From NCBI GenBank assembly GCA_964469485.1, contig CAYXZP010000011.1:1-34848 (forward strand): a DNA stretch of 34,848 nucleotides. The letters are read 5' to 3'. Position numbers and translations under genes: made by a program. Each line of letters begins with the position of its first letter. Within the stretch, counting starts at the first letter, position 1. Positions 1-7,602 of the stretch are shown here, piece by piece. The notes beneath the pieces were generated by a model that saw nothing but the letters and a program-made list of their open reading frames with translations, did no database searches and was not told the origin of the DNA. This DNA is from CAYXZP01 sp964469485. Its GTDB lineage: Bacteria > Desulfobacterota > Binatia > UBA1149 > CAYXZP01.

Positions 1-493
1 CACTAGCCCGGGTGCCGTCCCCCTCGGGTTCGGCCAGGTGCGCACGATGCCCGCTGACGCCTTCGCCCGCGTGCCCGCCGCTCTCTATCAGATACCAAAC
101 CTCTTCGATCTCGCTACGCAGGAAGCGCAACTCGAGATCGGTCTCGAGTTCGTGGTTCTTGGCCCCGGCCATGCGGTCGGCGAACTCGTCGAGCTTGGCG
201 CGCACCTCGCCGTCGCCGGCCATCGCGTTGCGTGTTGCCTCGAGATCGGCGGTAAGTTTAGCGTATTCCGGGGTGGCGCCGAGACGTTCGGCGTCCAGGG
301 CGAGACCATCTTCATACTTGGCGATAGCGAGCCGGTAGAAGTCGGCCTTGTAGCGCTTCCAGAGATGCCGCGAGAAGGAGTCCTGCCATATCGCCCAAAC
401 CGTGCACGCCAGCAGCATGGCCACGGTGAACAGAAAGAGCGCCGCGTAGGAACGACGCTCGTCCTCTCGCAGCGGTCCCTGGGGATCCGTCAT
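1..493 (-). CDS. Membrane-anchored coiled-coil protein of the bc-complex operon (partial)
   Basis: The frame starts at an ATG at 493 and stays open to the window edge, giving 164 visible residues; the C-terminus is missing. A short charged N-terminus is followed by one hydrophobic segment at about residues 15-34. A charged helical stretch rich in E, K, R, A and L follows at about 45-150, which looks like a coiled coil facing the periplasm. It begins 16 nt after the small membrane protein at 510-683 and is the last visible gene of the Rieske/cytochrome b operon. In Deltaproteobacteria such anchored coiled-coil regions can precede c-type haem domains, so it may be the N-terminus of the operon's cytochrome c. 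That is inference: no CxxCH motif lies in the visible part. A GGAG sits 12 nt before the ATG. Confidence 0.7.
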   Translation of the reverse strand, partial: MTDPQGPLREDERRSYAALFLFTVAMLLACTVWAIWQDSFSRHLWKRYKADFYRLAIAKYEDGLALDAERLGATPEYAKLTADLEATRNAMAGDGEVRAKLDEFADRMAGAKNHELETDLELRFLRSEIEEVWYLIESGGHAGEGVSGHRAHLAEPEGDGTRAS

Positions 494-509
494 GCGCCCG
501 CCCGCTCCA

Positions 510-683
510 TCACCGGCCGCCCCGGGACTCGATGAAACGACCCGTGTAGAACAGCGCCGCGCTCGCGGCCGCGGTCACGAGTTCGTCCGTGATCGCGTCG
601 GCGCGTGTCAGACCGAGGTATAGAGCCCACGCAACCCCCAGGAGACCGGCGCCCTGAAGTCCCTTCCCGACGTAGAACGCCAT
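510..683 (-). CDS. Small two-segment membrane protein, 57 aa
   Basis: This frame begins at an ATG at 683, overlaps the end of subunit IV only by spacing (its ATG lies 3 nt past the TAG at 687-689), and ends with TGA at 510-512. The product is 57 residues with two hydrophobic stretches at about 9-25 and 33-47, the second followed by a Y-x-GRFIES-type tail. An AGGGG sits directly against the ATG. It lies between subunit IV and the anchored coiled-coil protein with no room for another gene, so it is probably a small structural or assembly subunit of the quinol oxidoreductase. No catalytic motif is visible and I know no function for it. Small proteins of this look occur beside respiratory genes in Deltaproteobacteria (recalled, not searched). 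Confidence 0.65.
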   Translation of the reverse strand: MAFYVGKGLQGAGLLGVAWALYLGLTRADAITDELVTAAASAALFYTGRFIESRGGR

Positions 684-686
684 CCC

Positions 687-1460
687 CTATATGTTGATCC
701 AGGGGGTGACCATTATGTACTTGACGTTGAGCCCGTGGCGCAGCAGCAGCTTGATGGCGACCGCGACCATGTTGAGGAACAAGAACGAGGTCACGCCGAA
801 ACGCGCCGCCCCCCATTCATCCATGAAGGCACGGCCCTTCTTGCGGACGATCCACCAGTACATCAGTGCCGTGCCGACGGCGAAGTAGCCCACGCTGACG
901 GCCAGACCGAAGAACGCAGAGGGCCAGTAAGCCCGGAATCCGAACATATAGGGCAAATCGACGTTCGACATGGCCACCACCTTGTGGCTGTCCCAGACCT
1001 CCCAGGGCCAGAACCAGTTCCACCCGGGCCCTCGCAAGAACGTCCCGACCACGATCAGGACGATCCACAGAACGTGGAAACCGAGGAAGAAGGTCAGGAT
1101 CTCGTACTTGCGCTCGGCGAAGGTGTAATAGCCGTTGCCCTTGGGGTTGGTGTCTATGTAGGGGAGCGCCATCAGGCCGACGATGATGAGGCTCGGCAGC
1201 ACCACGCCGGCGTGCCAGGGGTCGAAGAAGACGAGGATCTCCTGGAGCCCGAGGAAGTACCAGGGGGCTTTCGAGGGGTTCGGGGTGCGCGTCGGTGCAG
1301 CCGGTTCCTCCAGGGGAGCATCGACGAGCAGGGACCACAGCAGCATACCGACCATGACAAGCAACAGGCACAGGAACTCGCTCCTGACTAGGTGCGGCCA
1401 GGTGTGGATCTTGTCGTCGCCCGGCCCTCTGGCCGGTACTGGGGCTTGCGCCTGAGCCAT
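687..1460 (-). CDS. Cytochrome b C-terminal domain / subunit IV of quinol:cytochrome c oxidoreductase
   Basis: The protein (257 aa) is the C-terminal half of a split cytochrome b, as in b6f-type complexes, and sits in the cytoplasmic membrane with the Rieske protein and cytochrome b6-like subunit. A hydrophobic helix at about 35-55 is followed by the quinol-oxidation-site motif APWYFLGLQE (PEWY position, here A-P-W-Y) and several more membrane helices. The start chosen is the ATG at 1460: cytochrome b ends with TAG at 1469-1471 and an AGGAG formed around that stop lies 7 nt before the ATG. A longer frame to 1511 would overlap cytochrome b by about 40 nt and adds unlikely sequence. APWY instead of PEWY is common in menaquinol-type complexes, which suggests a low-potential quinone. 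Confidence 0.93.
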   Translation of the reverse strand: MAQAQAPVPARGPGDDKIHTWPHLVRSEFLCLLLVMVGMLLWSLLVDAPLEEPAAPTRTPNPSKAPWYFLGLQEILVFFDPWHAGVVLPSLIIVGLMALPYIDTNPKGNGYYTFAERKYEILTFFLGFHVLWIVLIVVGTFLRGPGWNWFWPWEVWDSHKVVAMSNVDLPYMFGFRAYWPSAFFGLAVSVGYFAVGTALMYWWIVRKKGRAFMDEWGAARFGVTSFLFLNMVAVAIKLLLRHGLNVKYIMVTPWINI

Positions 1461-1468
1461 CGCCGCTC

Positions 1469-2239
1469 CTACAGGGGCGGGCCCGAGAGCCCGTCTCGCC
1501 TGATGCGCCAAAAATGCACGGCCAGCAGGATGGTCGTCACCAAGGGAATGAAGATGCAGTGTAGGATATAGAACCGCAGCAAGGTGTGCGGCCCGATCTC
1601 GCCGCCCCCGAACAGAAGCGCGCGGGCGTCATAGACGGCGTTTACCCCGAGGAACTCGGCGAAGGGCCCTTCGTGGCCGACAACCGGGGCGGCGCGTCCC
1701 ATGTTGGAGCCGACCGTAACGGCCCAGATGGACAGCTGGTCCCAGGGCAACAGGTAGCCCGTGAAGCTCAGCAGGAGGGTCAGGACCAGCAGCAGCACGC
1801 CGACCACCCAGTTGAACTCGCGCGGCGGCTTGTAGGAGCCGGTCATGAAGACCCGGAACATGTGCAGCCACACCGCAATGACCATCGCGTGCGCGGCCCA
1901 GCGATGCATGTTGCGCATGAGCATGCCGAAGGGCATGTCGAACTCGAGATACTTCATGTCGGCGTAGGCGTACTCGGCGACCGGGCGGTAGTAGAACATC
2001 AGGTAAACGCCGGTAACGATCGTGATCAGGTACATCAGGAAGGTGATGCCACCCATGCACCAGGTGAACTTCAGCCGCATGCCGTGCTTTCTCACCTTTG
2101 AAGGATGCAGGTGCAGCCAGATGTTGCCCGAGACCATCATCACCCGGTTGCGCGGCGTGTCCTCGTAGCCGTGACGGAACATCGAGCGCCAGATCTGGCT
2201 CTCGACGATCTGTTCTTTGACTTCGTCGAACTTGCTCAT
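1469..2239 (-). CDS. Cytochrome b, N-terminal (b6-type) subunit
   Basis: This 256-aa integral membrane protein carries the two b haems of a quinol:cytochrome c oxidoreductase. Haem ligands are visible as H-x13-H in the helix containing NMHRWAAH and WLHMF, and as H-x14-H in the later helix containing FYILH and LAVHFW. The 14-residue spacing in the second pair is the b6-like form. The sequence SFTGYLLPWDQLSIWAVTV is a typical cytochrome b signature. The C-terminal domain is a separate gene just downstream, so the cytochrome b is split. The gene starts 34 nt after the Rieske stop and ends 8 nt before subunit IV, consistent with one operon. Confidence 0.95.
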   Translation of the reverse strand: MSKFDEVKEQIVESQIWRSMFRHGYEDTPRNRVMMVSGNIWLHLHPSKVRKHGMRLKFTWCMGGITFLMYLITIVTGVYLMFYYRPVAEYAYADMKYLEFDMPFGMLMRNMHRWAAHAMVIAVWLHMFRVFMTGSYKPPREFNWVVGVLLLVLTLLLSFTGYLLPWDQLSIWAVTVGSNMGRAAPVVGHEGPFAEFLGVNAVYDARALLFGGGEIGPHTLLRFYILHCIFIPLVTTILLAVHFWRIRRDGLSGPPL

Positions 2240-2273
2240 GGATTGTTAACGCCCAGCTGTCGCAAGGGTGCGC

Positions 2274-2780
2274 CTAGGCGCGCAAGAAGGCTCCCGGTCT
2301 TTCCCAGTCGCCCCGTTCCTGACGGTATTTGACGCTCATATCGATGAGCAACTGGCCGTCATCGGTCATTGCGACACGCACGCGTTCCAAGGGGCGCGGC
2401 GCCGGACCCTCGAAGTGGATACCGGATTTGTAGAAGCCGCTGCCGTGGCAGGGGCATTTGAACTTGTTCTCGGCTGTGAGCCAGCGCGGGGTACAACCGA
2501 GGTGCGTGCACTTGGCGAACAGCGCATAAACGCCGTTGGCCTCGCGGATTATCCACACCCGGAACTCTTTCTTGTATTTCTCGCTGACCTCGCCGATCGT
2601 AAAGTCATCGAGGCGGCCGGCCTTGAATGTCAGGTCGGGCGTAAAGAGCACCCGCGGAAAGGCCGAACGCATGCCCGCCAGCAGTGTGGCCAAGGACACC
2701 AAGCCGAAACCGGCCCAGCCGAGCCGGCCAAAAAAGTCGCGACGAGACCAGACGCTCGCTGTCAGAACTTCGTCAGCCAT
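2274..2780 (-). CDS. Rieske 2Fe-2S protein of the bc complex
   Basis: The 168-aa protein has a twin-arginine signal-anchor (SRRDFFGRLGWAGFG at about 12-26) for Tat export of the folded cofactor domain. The cluster-binding boxes CTHLGC and CPCHGSGF supply the Cys and His ligands of the 2Fe-2S centre. It accepts an electron from quinol at the Qo site and passes it to a cytochrome c. It precedes the b6-type cytochrome b and subunit IV, and its start overlaps by 8 nt the end of the 152-aa membrane protein upstream, which implies translational coupling. Confidence 0.95.
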   Translation of the reverse strand: MADEVLTASVWSRRDFFGRLGWAGFGLVSLATLLAGMRSAFPRVLFTPDLTFKAGRLDDFTIGEVSEKYKKEFRVWIIREANGVYALFAKCTHLGCTPRWLTAENKFKCPCHGSGFYKSGIHFEGPAPRPLERVRVAMTDDGQLLIDMSVKYRQERGDWERPGAFLRA

Positions 2781-3231
2781 CCTTACCGTCCGCCGCGTGC
2801 TCCTCGAGCCCGCCCTTCACCTTGGTCAGCAGGGCTGCCACAAGCCCCCAAAACACCAGCGCCGCCGCCGTCGCCAAAAGGAGAAGCCCGACGGGAGCGA
2901 ACACCGGCACCAACAAAAAGCCCACCAGGGACAGAAGCAGCCCGAACCCCAGCGCGCCCGCGCCTCCCGACCCCCCGCTCTTGGCGGCGCCGGACGGCTC
3001 GCCGTCCTCGGACATCCGCTCGGAGGTCTCGTGCTCCCCGGCCACCGGCAGCCGCTCGCGAACCAAGCTGACAGCGTAATCGTGAAGGGCTTCGCGGTCT
3101 GCAGCGGGACTGGCGTCGATCCGGGCGGCCATCTCGTCGGCCAAGCTTTCAAGCCCGGCCTCGGCCTCCCTCGTAACCGCCTCCTCCTGCCTACCGCCTT
3201 CTTCGCCCCCCCCCTCTCTGTCGTCGGACAC
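2773..3231 (-). CDS. Uncharacterised acidic/membrane protein heading the bc operon, 152 aa
   Basis: The gene uses a GTG at 3231 and overlaps the Rieske start by 8 nt, so it is the first gene of the respiratory operon. The N-terminal two thirds (about 1-90) is strongly acidic and probably cytoplasmic. A Gly/Ser-rich linker leads into two close hydrophobic segments at about 93-112 and 114-137, then a short charged tail. No cofactor motif is present. Its position suggests an assembly or stability factor of the quinol oxidoreductase, but this is inference from context and I do not recognise the family. Confidence 0.7.
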   Translation of the reverse strand: MSDDREGGGEEGGRQEEAVTREAEAGLESLADEMAARIDASPAADREALHDYAVSLVRERLPVAGEHETSERMSEDGEPSGAAKSGGSGGAGALGFGLLLSLVGFLLVPVFAPVGLLLLATAAALVFWGLVAALLTKVKGGLEEHAADGKDG

Positions 3232-3323
3232 GGCGCTTCGCCCTCGAAACGAGCAAAAAACTCGTAATACAAACCCGATTCGCCGTCAACTTTCTGCCGT
3301 GCCCATTAGCCGGCGCTTTCATA

Positions 3324-3339
3324 ACAAGAGAGTTCTTGT
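3324..3339. promoter_or_regulatory. Inverted repeat in the divergent bc-operon/comF intergenic region
   Basis: The 140-bp gap between the divergent respiratory operon and comF holds a perfect 6-4-6 inverted repeat, ACAAGA-GAGT-TCTTGT. It is the size of a dimeric regulator's operator. A second perfect repeat (ACGAG, 7-nt A-rich loop, CTCGT) at 3249-3265 lies in the leader of the minus-strand operon. No convincing -35/-10 pair was found for either direction. The region is the most AT-rich noncoding stretch nearby. The regulatory role is inference. Confidence 0.35.
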
Positions 3340-3371
3340 CTGAACGCTAATAACCAAAGTAAGCCCGGCGG

Positions 3372-4064
3372 GTGCGAAGAGCCCTGCCCGGCGCCCTCGG
3401 GCCCTTACAACAGGCCGCGGGGTGGCTTTGTCGAAACCGCTGCCCCTGCTGCCAGAGGGCGGCTCGGACCGAACTGTGCACGGTCTGTCTGGCGCTAAGC
3501 GGCGCCTCCGGGCCGCCCCGGCCCCTGTTCAGGCCGCCCGCCCCGCTGGGCCGGCTCTGGTATGTGGCCGATTACCACGGCCCCCCCGGACAAGGAACGA
3601 CGCCTTTGGCCGCCGCCATGCTCGGCTTCAAATACCGCGACCAACGTTGGAGCGGACGCCGGGTGGGGGCCTTCATGGCGCGCCAGGCCGCACAGCTCCC
3701 GCAACGTTTCGATACCGTCATCCCCGTTCCCCTGCACAGGGAGCGCCTCATCGCGCGTGGATATGACCAGGCGGGCTGGTTGGCCCGGGCCGTGGCCCGC
3801 CGCCTCGGTCTTCCCTGCCTTCTCGACCGGCTCGAGCGCACACGCGCGACCTTGCCCCAGGCCGGGTTGGGCAAGAACGAGCGTCACGACAACGCCGCCG
3901 GCGCCTTCGCCGCCCGGCGTCCACTGCCGGTTCGGACCCGCGTGCTGCTTGTTGATGATGTCGTCACCACCGGGGCAACGATCCAGGCAGCCGCCGCGGC
4001 CCTGGCCGCCACGGGCATCGAAGGCATCTGCGGCTTGGTGTTGCTCAAAGTAGCGCCACATTGA
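3372..4064 (+). CDS. comF: ComF-family phosphoribosyltransferase
   Basis: The 230-aa protein has an N-terminal zinc-finger-like Cys cluster (CPCC at about 24-27 and CTVC at about 36-39), then the ComF core: RGYDQA (usually RGYNQA), the TRATxxQAGLxxxER block, and the PRPP-binding loop VLLVDDVVTTGAT. ComF proteins are soluble, related to amidophosphoribosyltransferases, and in some bacteria act in DNA uptake; the substrate is generally unknown. The start is a GTG at 3372. It lies 10 nt upstream of purM, so it may be co-transcribed with purine genes. No other competence gene is in the window. Confidence 0.9.
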   Translation: MRRALPGALGPLQQAAGWLCRNRCPCCQRAARTELCTVCLALSGASGPPRPLFRPPAPLGRLWYVADYHGPPGQGTTPLAAAMLGFKYRDQRWSGRRVGAFMARQAAQLPQRFDTVIPVPLHRERLIARGYDQAGWLARAVARRLGLPCLLDRLERTRATLPQAGLGKNERHDNAAGAFAARRPLPVRTRVLLVDDVVTTGATIQAAAAALAATGIEGICGLVLLKVAPH

Positions 4065-4074
4065 CATCCGGTAA

Positions 4075-5139
4075 GTGCTGGGTTACGCGCAGCCCGTGGC
4101 CGCTAAGCGTCGGCGTGGGTTGAGCTACAAGGGCGCTGGCGTCGATATCGATGCCGCCGACCGGCTCGTCGGCCGTATATCCCGAATAGCACGGGCCACG
4201 CACGGCCCGGAGGTTCTTAGCGGGGTCGGCCCTTTCGCGGCGGCCATCCGCATCCCGCCCTCCTTCAAGACCCCAGTACTTGTGGCCTCCGCCGACGGGG
4301 TCGGCACCAAGCTCGATATCGCGCGCCTGGCCGGCCAGCACGAAACGGTAGGCATCGATCTGGTCGCCATGAACGTCAACGACCTGCTTACCTGCGGCGC
4401 GCGCCCGCTGTTCTTCCTCGACTACCTATCGACCGGCAAGCTCGCCGACATAGACGCCGTCGCCCTCGTCGAAGGCATGGCCGAGGGCTGTCGCCAGGCT
4501 GGCGCGAGCCTGGTCGGCGGGGAAACGGCCGAGATGCCCGGCTTCTATCCCGCGGGCGTCTATGACCTTGCCGGGTTCTCGGTCGGTGTGGCCGAGCGCA
4601 GACGCCTTATCGACGGACGGCGCGTGAGGGCGGGCGATGCCGTGGTCGGGTTGCACGCAAGCGGCCTGCACAGCAACGGCTTCAGTCTTGCGCGAAAGGC
4701 CCTTGGCGCAAGCACGCGCGCCTCTCTCAAGCGTAGGCCGGCGGGGCTCGGCCGCAGCCTGGGAGAGGAACTGATGAGTCCGACCAGGATCTATGTGCGC
4801 CCCGTGCTGGCCGCCCTCGACCGCTTCCGCATCAAGGCCATGGCCCACATCACCGGTGGCGGCCTGCCGGGCAATCTGCCGCGCGTCCTGCCAAAAGGCG
4901 TCGGCGCCGTCATCGAACGAGACAGCCTGCCCAAGCTTGCCGTGCTCGAGCTTGTTCAGACCGAGGGCCGGGTCACGCAAGGGGAGATGGACCGCACCTT
5001 CAACTGCGGCATCGGCTACACGATCGTCGTACCCGCCGGCCAGGCCGGCGACCTGTGCACCTTCATGCGGCGCCGCCGGGTCCCGGCCTCGGTGATCGGA
5101 CGGATAGTGGCCGGCCCGAGGCGAGTGCGGTACGCATAA
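4075..5139 (+). CDS. purM: Phosphoribosylformylglycinamidine cyclo-ligase (AIR synthetase)
   Basis: PurM closes the imidazole ring in de novo purine synthesis, converting FGAM and ATP to AIR. The 354-aa protein shows the family's SYKGAGVDIDA N-terminal block, ASADGVGTKLDIA, GIDLVAMNVNDLLTCGA, GGETAEMPGFY and the C-terminal FNCGIGY. Length is normal (about 345-355 aa). The GTG at 4075 follows the comF stop by 10 nt; a second GTG about 8 codons later is an alternative start. The purN ATG follows after 5 nt, giving a purM-purN unit. Confidence 0.95.
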   Translation: MLGYAQPVAAKRRRGLSYKGAGVDIDAADRLVGRISRIARATHGPEVLSGVGPFAAAIRIPPSFKTPVLVASADGVGTKLDIARLAGQHETVGIDLVAMNVNDLLTCGARPLFFLDYLSTGKLADIDAVALVEGMAEGCRQAGASLVGGETAEMPGFYPAGVYDLAGFSVGVAERRRLIDGRRVRAGDAVVGLHASGLHSNGFSLARKALGASTRASLKRRPAGLGRSLGEELMSPTRIYVRPVLAALDRFRIKAMAHITGGGLPGNLPRVLPKGVGAVIERDSLPKLAVLELVQTEGRVTQGEMDRTFNCGIGYTIVVPAGQAGDLCTFMRRRRVPASVIGRIVAGPRRVRYA

Positions 5140-5144
5140 ATCCG

Positions 5145-5822
5145 ATGGCCCGCGTCTCAACCGACAGGTTGCCCATAGGCATTCTGGCTTCCGGCACGGG
5201 GAGCAACTTCGACGCCATCGCCGAAGCCATAGAGGAGGGCCGGCTGGCGGCCGAGATACGTCTGCTGGTATGCAACCGGCCGCAGGCGCCGGTCCTGGCC
5301 CGGGCGGCCAGCCGCGGCATCGAAAGCGTTACCGTCGAACACGGCCGCTTCGCCGACCGTGGGTCCTTCGAGCGGGAACTGGTCGACCTGTTCGAGGGAG
5401 CAGGGGTCGAGCTGGTGGCCATGGCCGGCTTCGACCGCGTCATAACGCCCGTGCTGATCTCGGCCTTCAAGGACCGGTTGATCAACATCCACCCGGCCCT
5501 CCTGCCGGCCTTCCGAGGGGAGGACGCGCAGCGGCAGGCCTCCGACCACGGCGTGCGGTTGTCGGGGGCCACGGTGCACCTCGTCGACGAGGAGGTCGAC
5601 CACGGCCCCATCATCGTGCAGGTCGCCGTGCCGGCCCTGCCCGGCGAGGACCCCGAACTGCTGCGCGAACGCATCCTGGCCCAGGAGCACCGCATCTACC
5701 CCTGGGCCATTCAGTTGTTCGCCGAGGGCCGTATAAGGGTCGCGGGCCGCATGGTCAGCATCGACGGTGCCGCAGCGCCCGCCGGCGCGGCCTTGGTCAG
5801 CCCTCCCATCGAAGGCTCCTGA
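5145..5822 (+). CDS. purN: Phosphoribosylglycinamide formyltransferase
   Basis: PurN transfers a formyl group from 10-formyl-THF to GAR in purine synthesis. The 225-aa protein carries the N-terminal ILASGTGSNFDAI phosphate loop, the catalytic INIHPALLP segment (Asn and His), and the VHLVDEEVDHGPII segment with the catalytic Asp. The usual GLHTHRQA after the catalytic loop reads GEDAQRQA, a modest divergence. The ATG at 5145 lies 5 nt past the purM stop; the same frame is open farther upstream inside purM, but that part shows no homology. Confidence 0.94.
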   Translation: MARVSTDRLPIGILASGTGSNFDAIAEAIEEGRLAAEIRLLVCNRPQAPVLARAASRGIESVTVEHGRFADRGSFERELVDLFEGAGVELVAMAGFDRVITPVLISAFKDRLINIHPALLPAFRGEDAQRQASDHGVRLSGATVHLVDEEVDHGPIIVQVAVPALPGEDPELLRERILAQEHRIYPWAIQLFAEGRIRVAGRMVSIDGAAAPAGAALVSPPIEGS

Positions 5823-5840
5823 CCCGGCCACAGGGGTATT

Positions 5841-6491
5841 TTGCAAAACAGCGGCCAGGGCTGGATAGGCAGCGACGAATCGGGCAAGGGCGATTACTTC
5901 GGGCCTCTCGTAGTGGCCGCGGTGCACGTCGACGAGGCTTCGGCCGCGCGGCTGGCCGCGGCCGGGGTGCGCGATTCCAAACGTACGAGCAGGGGCCAGG
6001 CCACCCGCTTGGCCGAGATGATCAGCGCCGAGCACCCGCACAGCATCGTCGTCATCGGACCCCCGCGCTACAACGAACTCTACCGCAAGATCGCCAACCT
6101 CAACCATTTGCTGGCCTGGGCCCATGCCCGCGCCATCGAAGACCTGCTGGCCGAACAGGAATGCGGGCGCGTGGTGGTCGACCGCTTCGCCAAGGACGGC
6201 GTCCTCGCTTCCGCGCTCATGGAGAAAGGCTCGGCGGTCGAAGTCCAGGAGCGGGTGCGCGCGGAAAGCGACATGGCCGTGGCCGCGGCCTCGTTGCTGG
6301 CACGCGCGAGGTTCCTCGCCGAGTTGGAGAAACTTTCCAGCGGCTGCGGTATCGGGCTGGCCGCGGGAGCCGGTGATCCCGTCATCGTATCGGGCCGCAG
6401 CTTCATCAAGCGCCACGGAGCCGACGCTCTCGGCACGATCGCCAAGCTGCACTTCAAGACCACGCGCAAGCTCGTCGGCAGCGCCTCTTAG
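5841..6491 (+). CDS. rnhC: Ribonuclease HIII, short form without the N-terminal TBP-like domain
   Basis: The catalytic-domain signature GSDESGKGDYFGPLV identifies RNase HIII rather than RNase HII, which has DEAGRGP. Further family blocks are VVDRFAKDG and RAESDMAVAAASLLAR. The enzyme cuts RNA in RNA-DNA hybrids during replication and repair. The protein is 216 aa, whereas typical RNase HIII is about 300 aa with an N-terminal TBP-like substrate-binding domain; here the active-site motif begins about 10 residues from the start. The start is a TTG at 5841 with AGGGG about 6 nt upstream, and purN ends 18 nt earlier, leaving no room for the missing domain. Its stop overlaps the stop of the convergent glycosyltransferase. 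Confidence 0.85.
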   Translation: MQNSGQGWIGSDESGKGDYFGPLVVAAVHVDEASAARLAAAGVRDSKRTSRGQATRLAEMISAEHPHSIVVIGPPRYNELYRKIANLNHLLAWAHARAIEDLLAEQECGRVVVDRFAKDGVLASALMEKGSAVEVQERVRAESDMAVAAASLLARARFLAELEKLSSGCGIGLAAGAGDPVIVSGRSFIKRHGADALGTIAKLHFKTTRKLVGSAS

Positions 6492-7165
6492 GTCCGCTGC
6501 TCGCGTATGTCCGGATAGAACCGCGCCAGGCGCCCGGCCGGACACCCGGCCAGATACAGCAGCCGCAGTAGCCACATACGCACGATGGTTCGCCAGGCGC
6601 CCGCCACCCGCCAGCGCCTCGCCGAGTTGAGCACGGGTCGTGCCGGCACCGCCATCGGCGCCAGACGCCTCAGCCTACGGGCAAGCTCGATGTCCTCGAA
6701 CAACACTTGCTCGGGATATCCACCGGCGCGCGCGAACAGATCCCGGCTCACGAAGATCGCCTGGTCCCCGGTCCCCGTCCGCGTCAAACGCGAGCGCAGG
6801 GAGATCATGGCGGCGACCAGGCCGAGCAGGCGGCTGCGGTCGTCGAATTCGAGGTCGAAGCGTCCCCACCCGTGAGTGCCGTCACGGGTAAGCCGTAGGA
6901 GGTCGGCGGCGAAACCGGCCGGCAGCCGGCTGTCGGCGTGCAGGAAGACCAGAAGCTCGGAACGGGCCAGGCGGGCCCCCTCGTTCATCTGCAGCGCCCG
7001 CCCGCGGCGGGCGCTCACAACGGTGGCACCCGCATCCCGGGCCCTTGTGACCGTACCGTCACGGCTGCCTCCGTCGATAACGATGACCTCGTCGGCTTCG
7101 CGCGCCGACTCGACCGCGGCCGCGACCGTGCCGGCCTCCTCGAGGGTCGGAATAACGACTGACAC
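6488..7165 (-). CDS. GT2 glycosyltransferase, TIGR04283-like
   Basis: The protein (225 aa) is a compact family-2 glycosyltransferase with VSVVIPTLEEAGTV at its N-terminus, VIVIDGGSRDGT, the FLHADSRLP metal-binding region, and GRFDLEF and GDQAIFVSR blocks typical of the TIGR04283 transferase-2 group. The acceptor is unknown. The chosen start is a GTG at 7165, where homology begins; the frame is open further upstream but runs through the small gene at 7192-7572 with low-complexity sequence. It starts 26 nt after that gene's stop and is probably co-transcribed with it. No strong ribosome binding site is visible. Confidence 0.8.
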   Translation of the reverse strand: MSVVIPTLEEAGTVAAAVESAREADEVIVIDGGSRDGTVTRARDAGATVVSARRGRALQMNEGARLARSELLVFLHADSRLPAGFAADLLRLTRDGTHGWGRFDLEFDDRSRLLGLVAAMISLRSRLTRTGTGDQAIFVSRDLFARAGGYPEQVLFEDIELARRLRRLAPMAVPARPVLNSARRWRVAGAWRTIVRMWLLRLLYLAGCPAGRLARFYPDIREQRT

Positions 7166-7191
7166 CCGGCAGCAAGGCCGGGTTTGCTGGG

Positions 7192-7572
7192 TTAAAGGGC
7201 CTTGGTGCGGCTGGCCCTGCGGTGGATCCTGCGCCTTCGGCGGCTGGCGCCCGGCGGACGTTGGCCGTTGCCCAAGGCGCGCCGCTTCATGTCGGCGAGC
7301 TGCCGGCGGATATAGCCGGCATCGAGCTCGAGCAGGTAACACACGTTCTCGAAAGCGAAGGGCCAATCGGTGTCCCGGCTGCTCACCCAACGGTCGACCT
7401 CATGGAAGCGCATGCGGTCCTCGACCCGTGGCGAGGCCACCCCCTTCTCGTATTCGAGGAGGGCCTCTTCGAGAACGGCGAGCATGAGTTCGCGGTTCTC
7501 AAGTTCGAACTCGGAGCGGCGGGGAAGAAGTTCGTCATCGACGACAGGGAGTCTGTGTGCATTGGCCGACAT
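7192..7572 (-). CDS. Conserved hypothetical protein with basic tail, 126 aa
   Basis: The ATG at 7572 has a good GGAGG 12 nt upstream, which fixes the start over longer frames. The core (about 20-95) is charged and helical, with a block around DTDWPFAFENVCYLLELDA followed by GYIRRQL. Small proteins with a similar DWPFSFENIC-type block recur in Deltaproteobacteria (recalled, not searched); their function is unknown to me. The last 30 residues are extremely basic, with runs of Arg, which could bind nucleic acid or ribosomes. A candidate sigma-70 promoter lies at 7603-7632. The gene is divergent from mazG and upstream of a glycosyltransferase. Confidence 0.7.
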   Translation of the reverse strand: MSANAHRLPVVDDELLPRRSEFELENRELMLAVLEEALLEYEKGVASPRVEDRMRFHEVDRWVSSRDTDWPFAFENVCYLLELDAGYIRRQLADMKRRALGNGQRPPGASRRRRRIHRRASRTKAL

Positions 7573-7602
7573 CTTAGTCTGAGACCTCCGTTGGTGCATG
7601 CG

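Noticed and set aside
5157..6575. 472-codon open frame on the minus strand opposite purN and rnhC
   Set aside because: Shadow of two conserved genes; no motif and no start signal.
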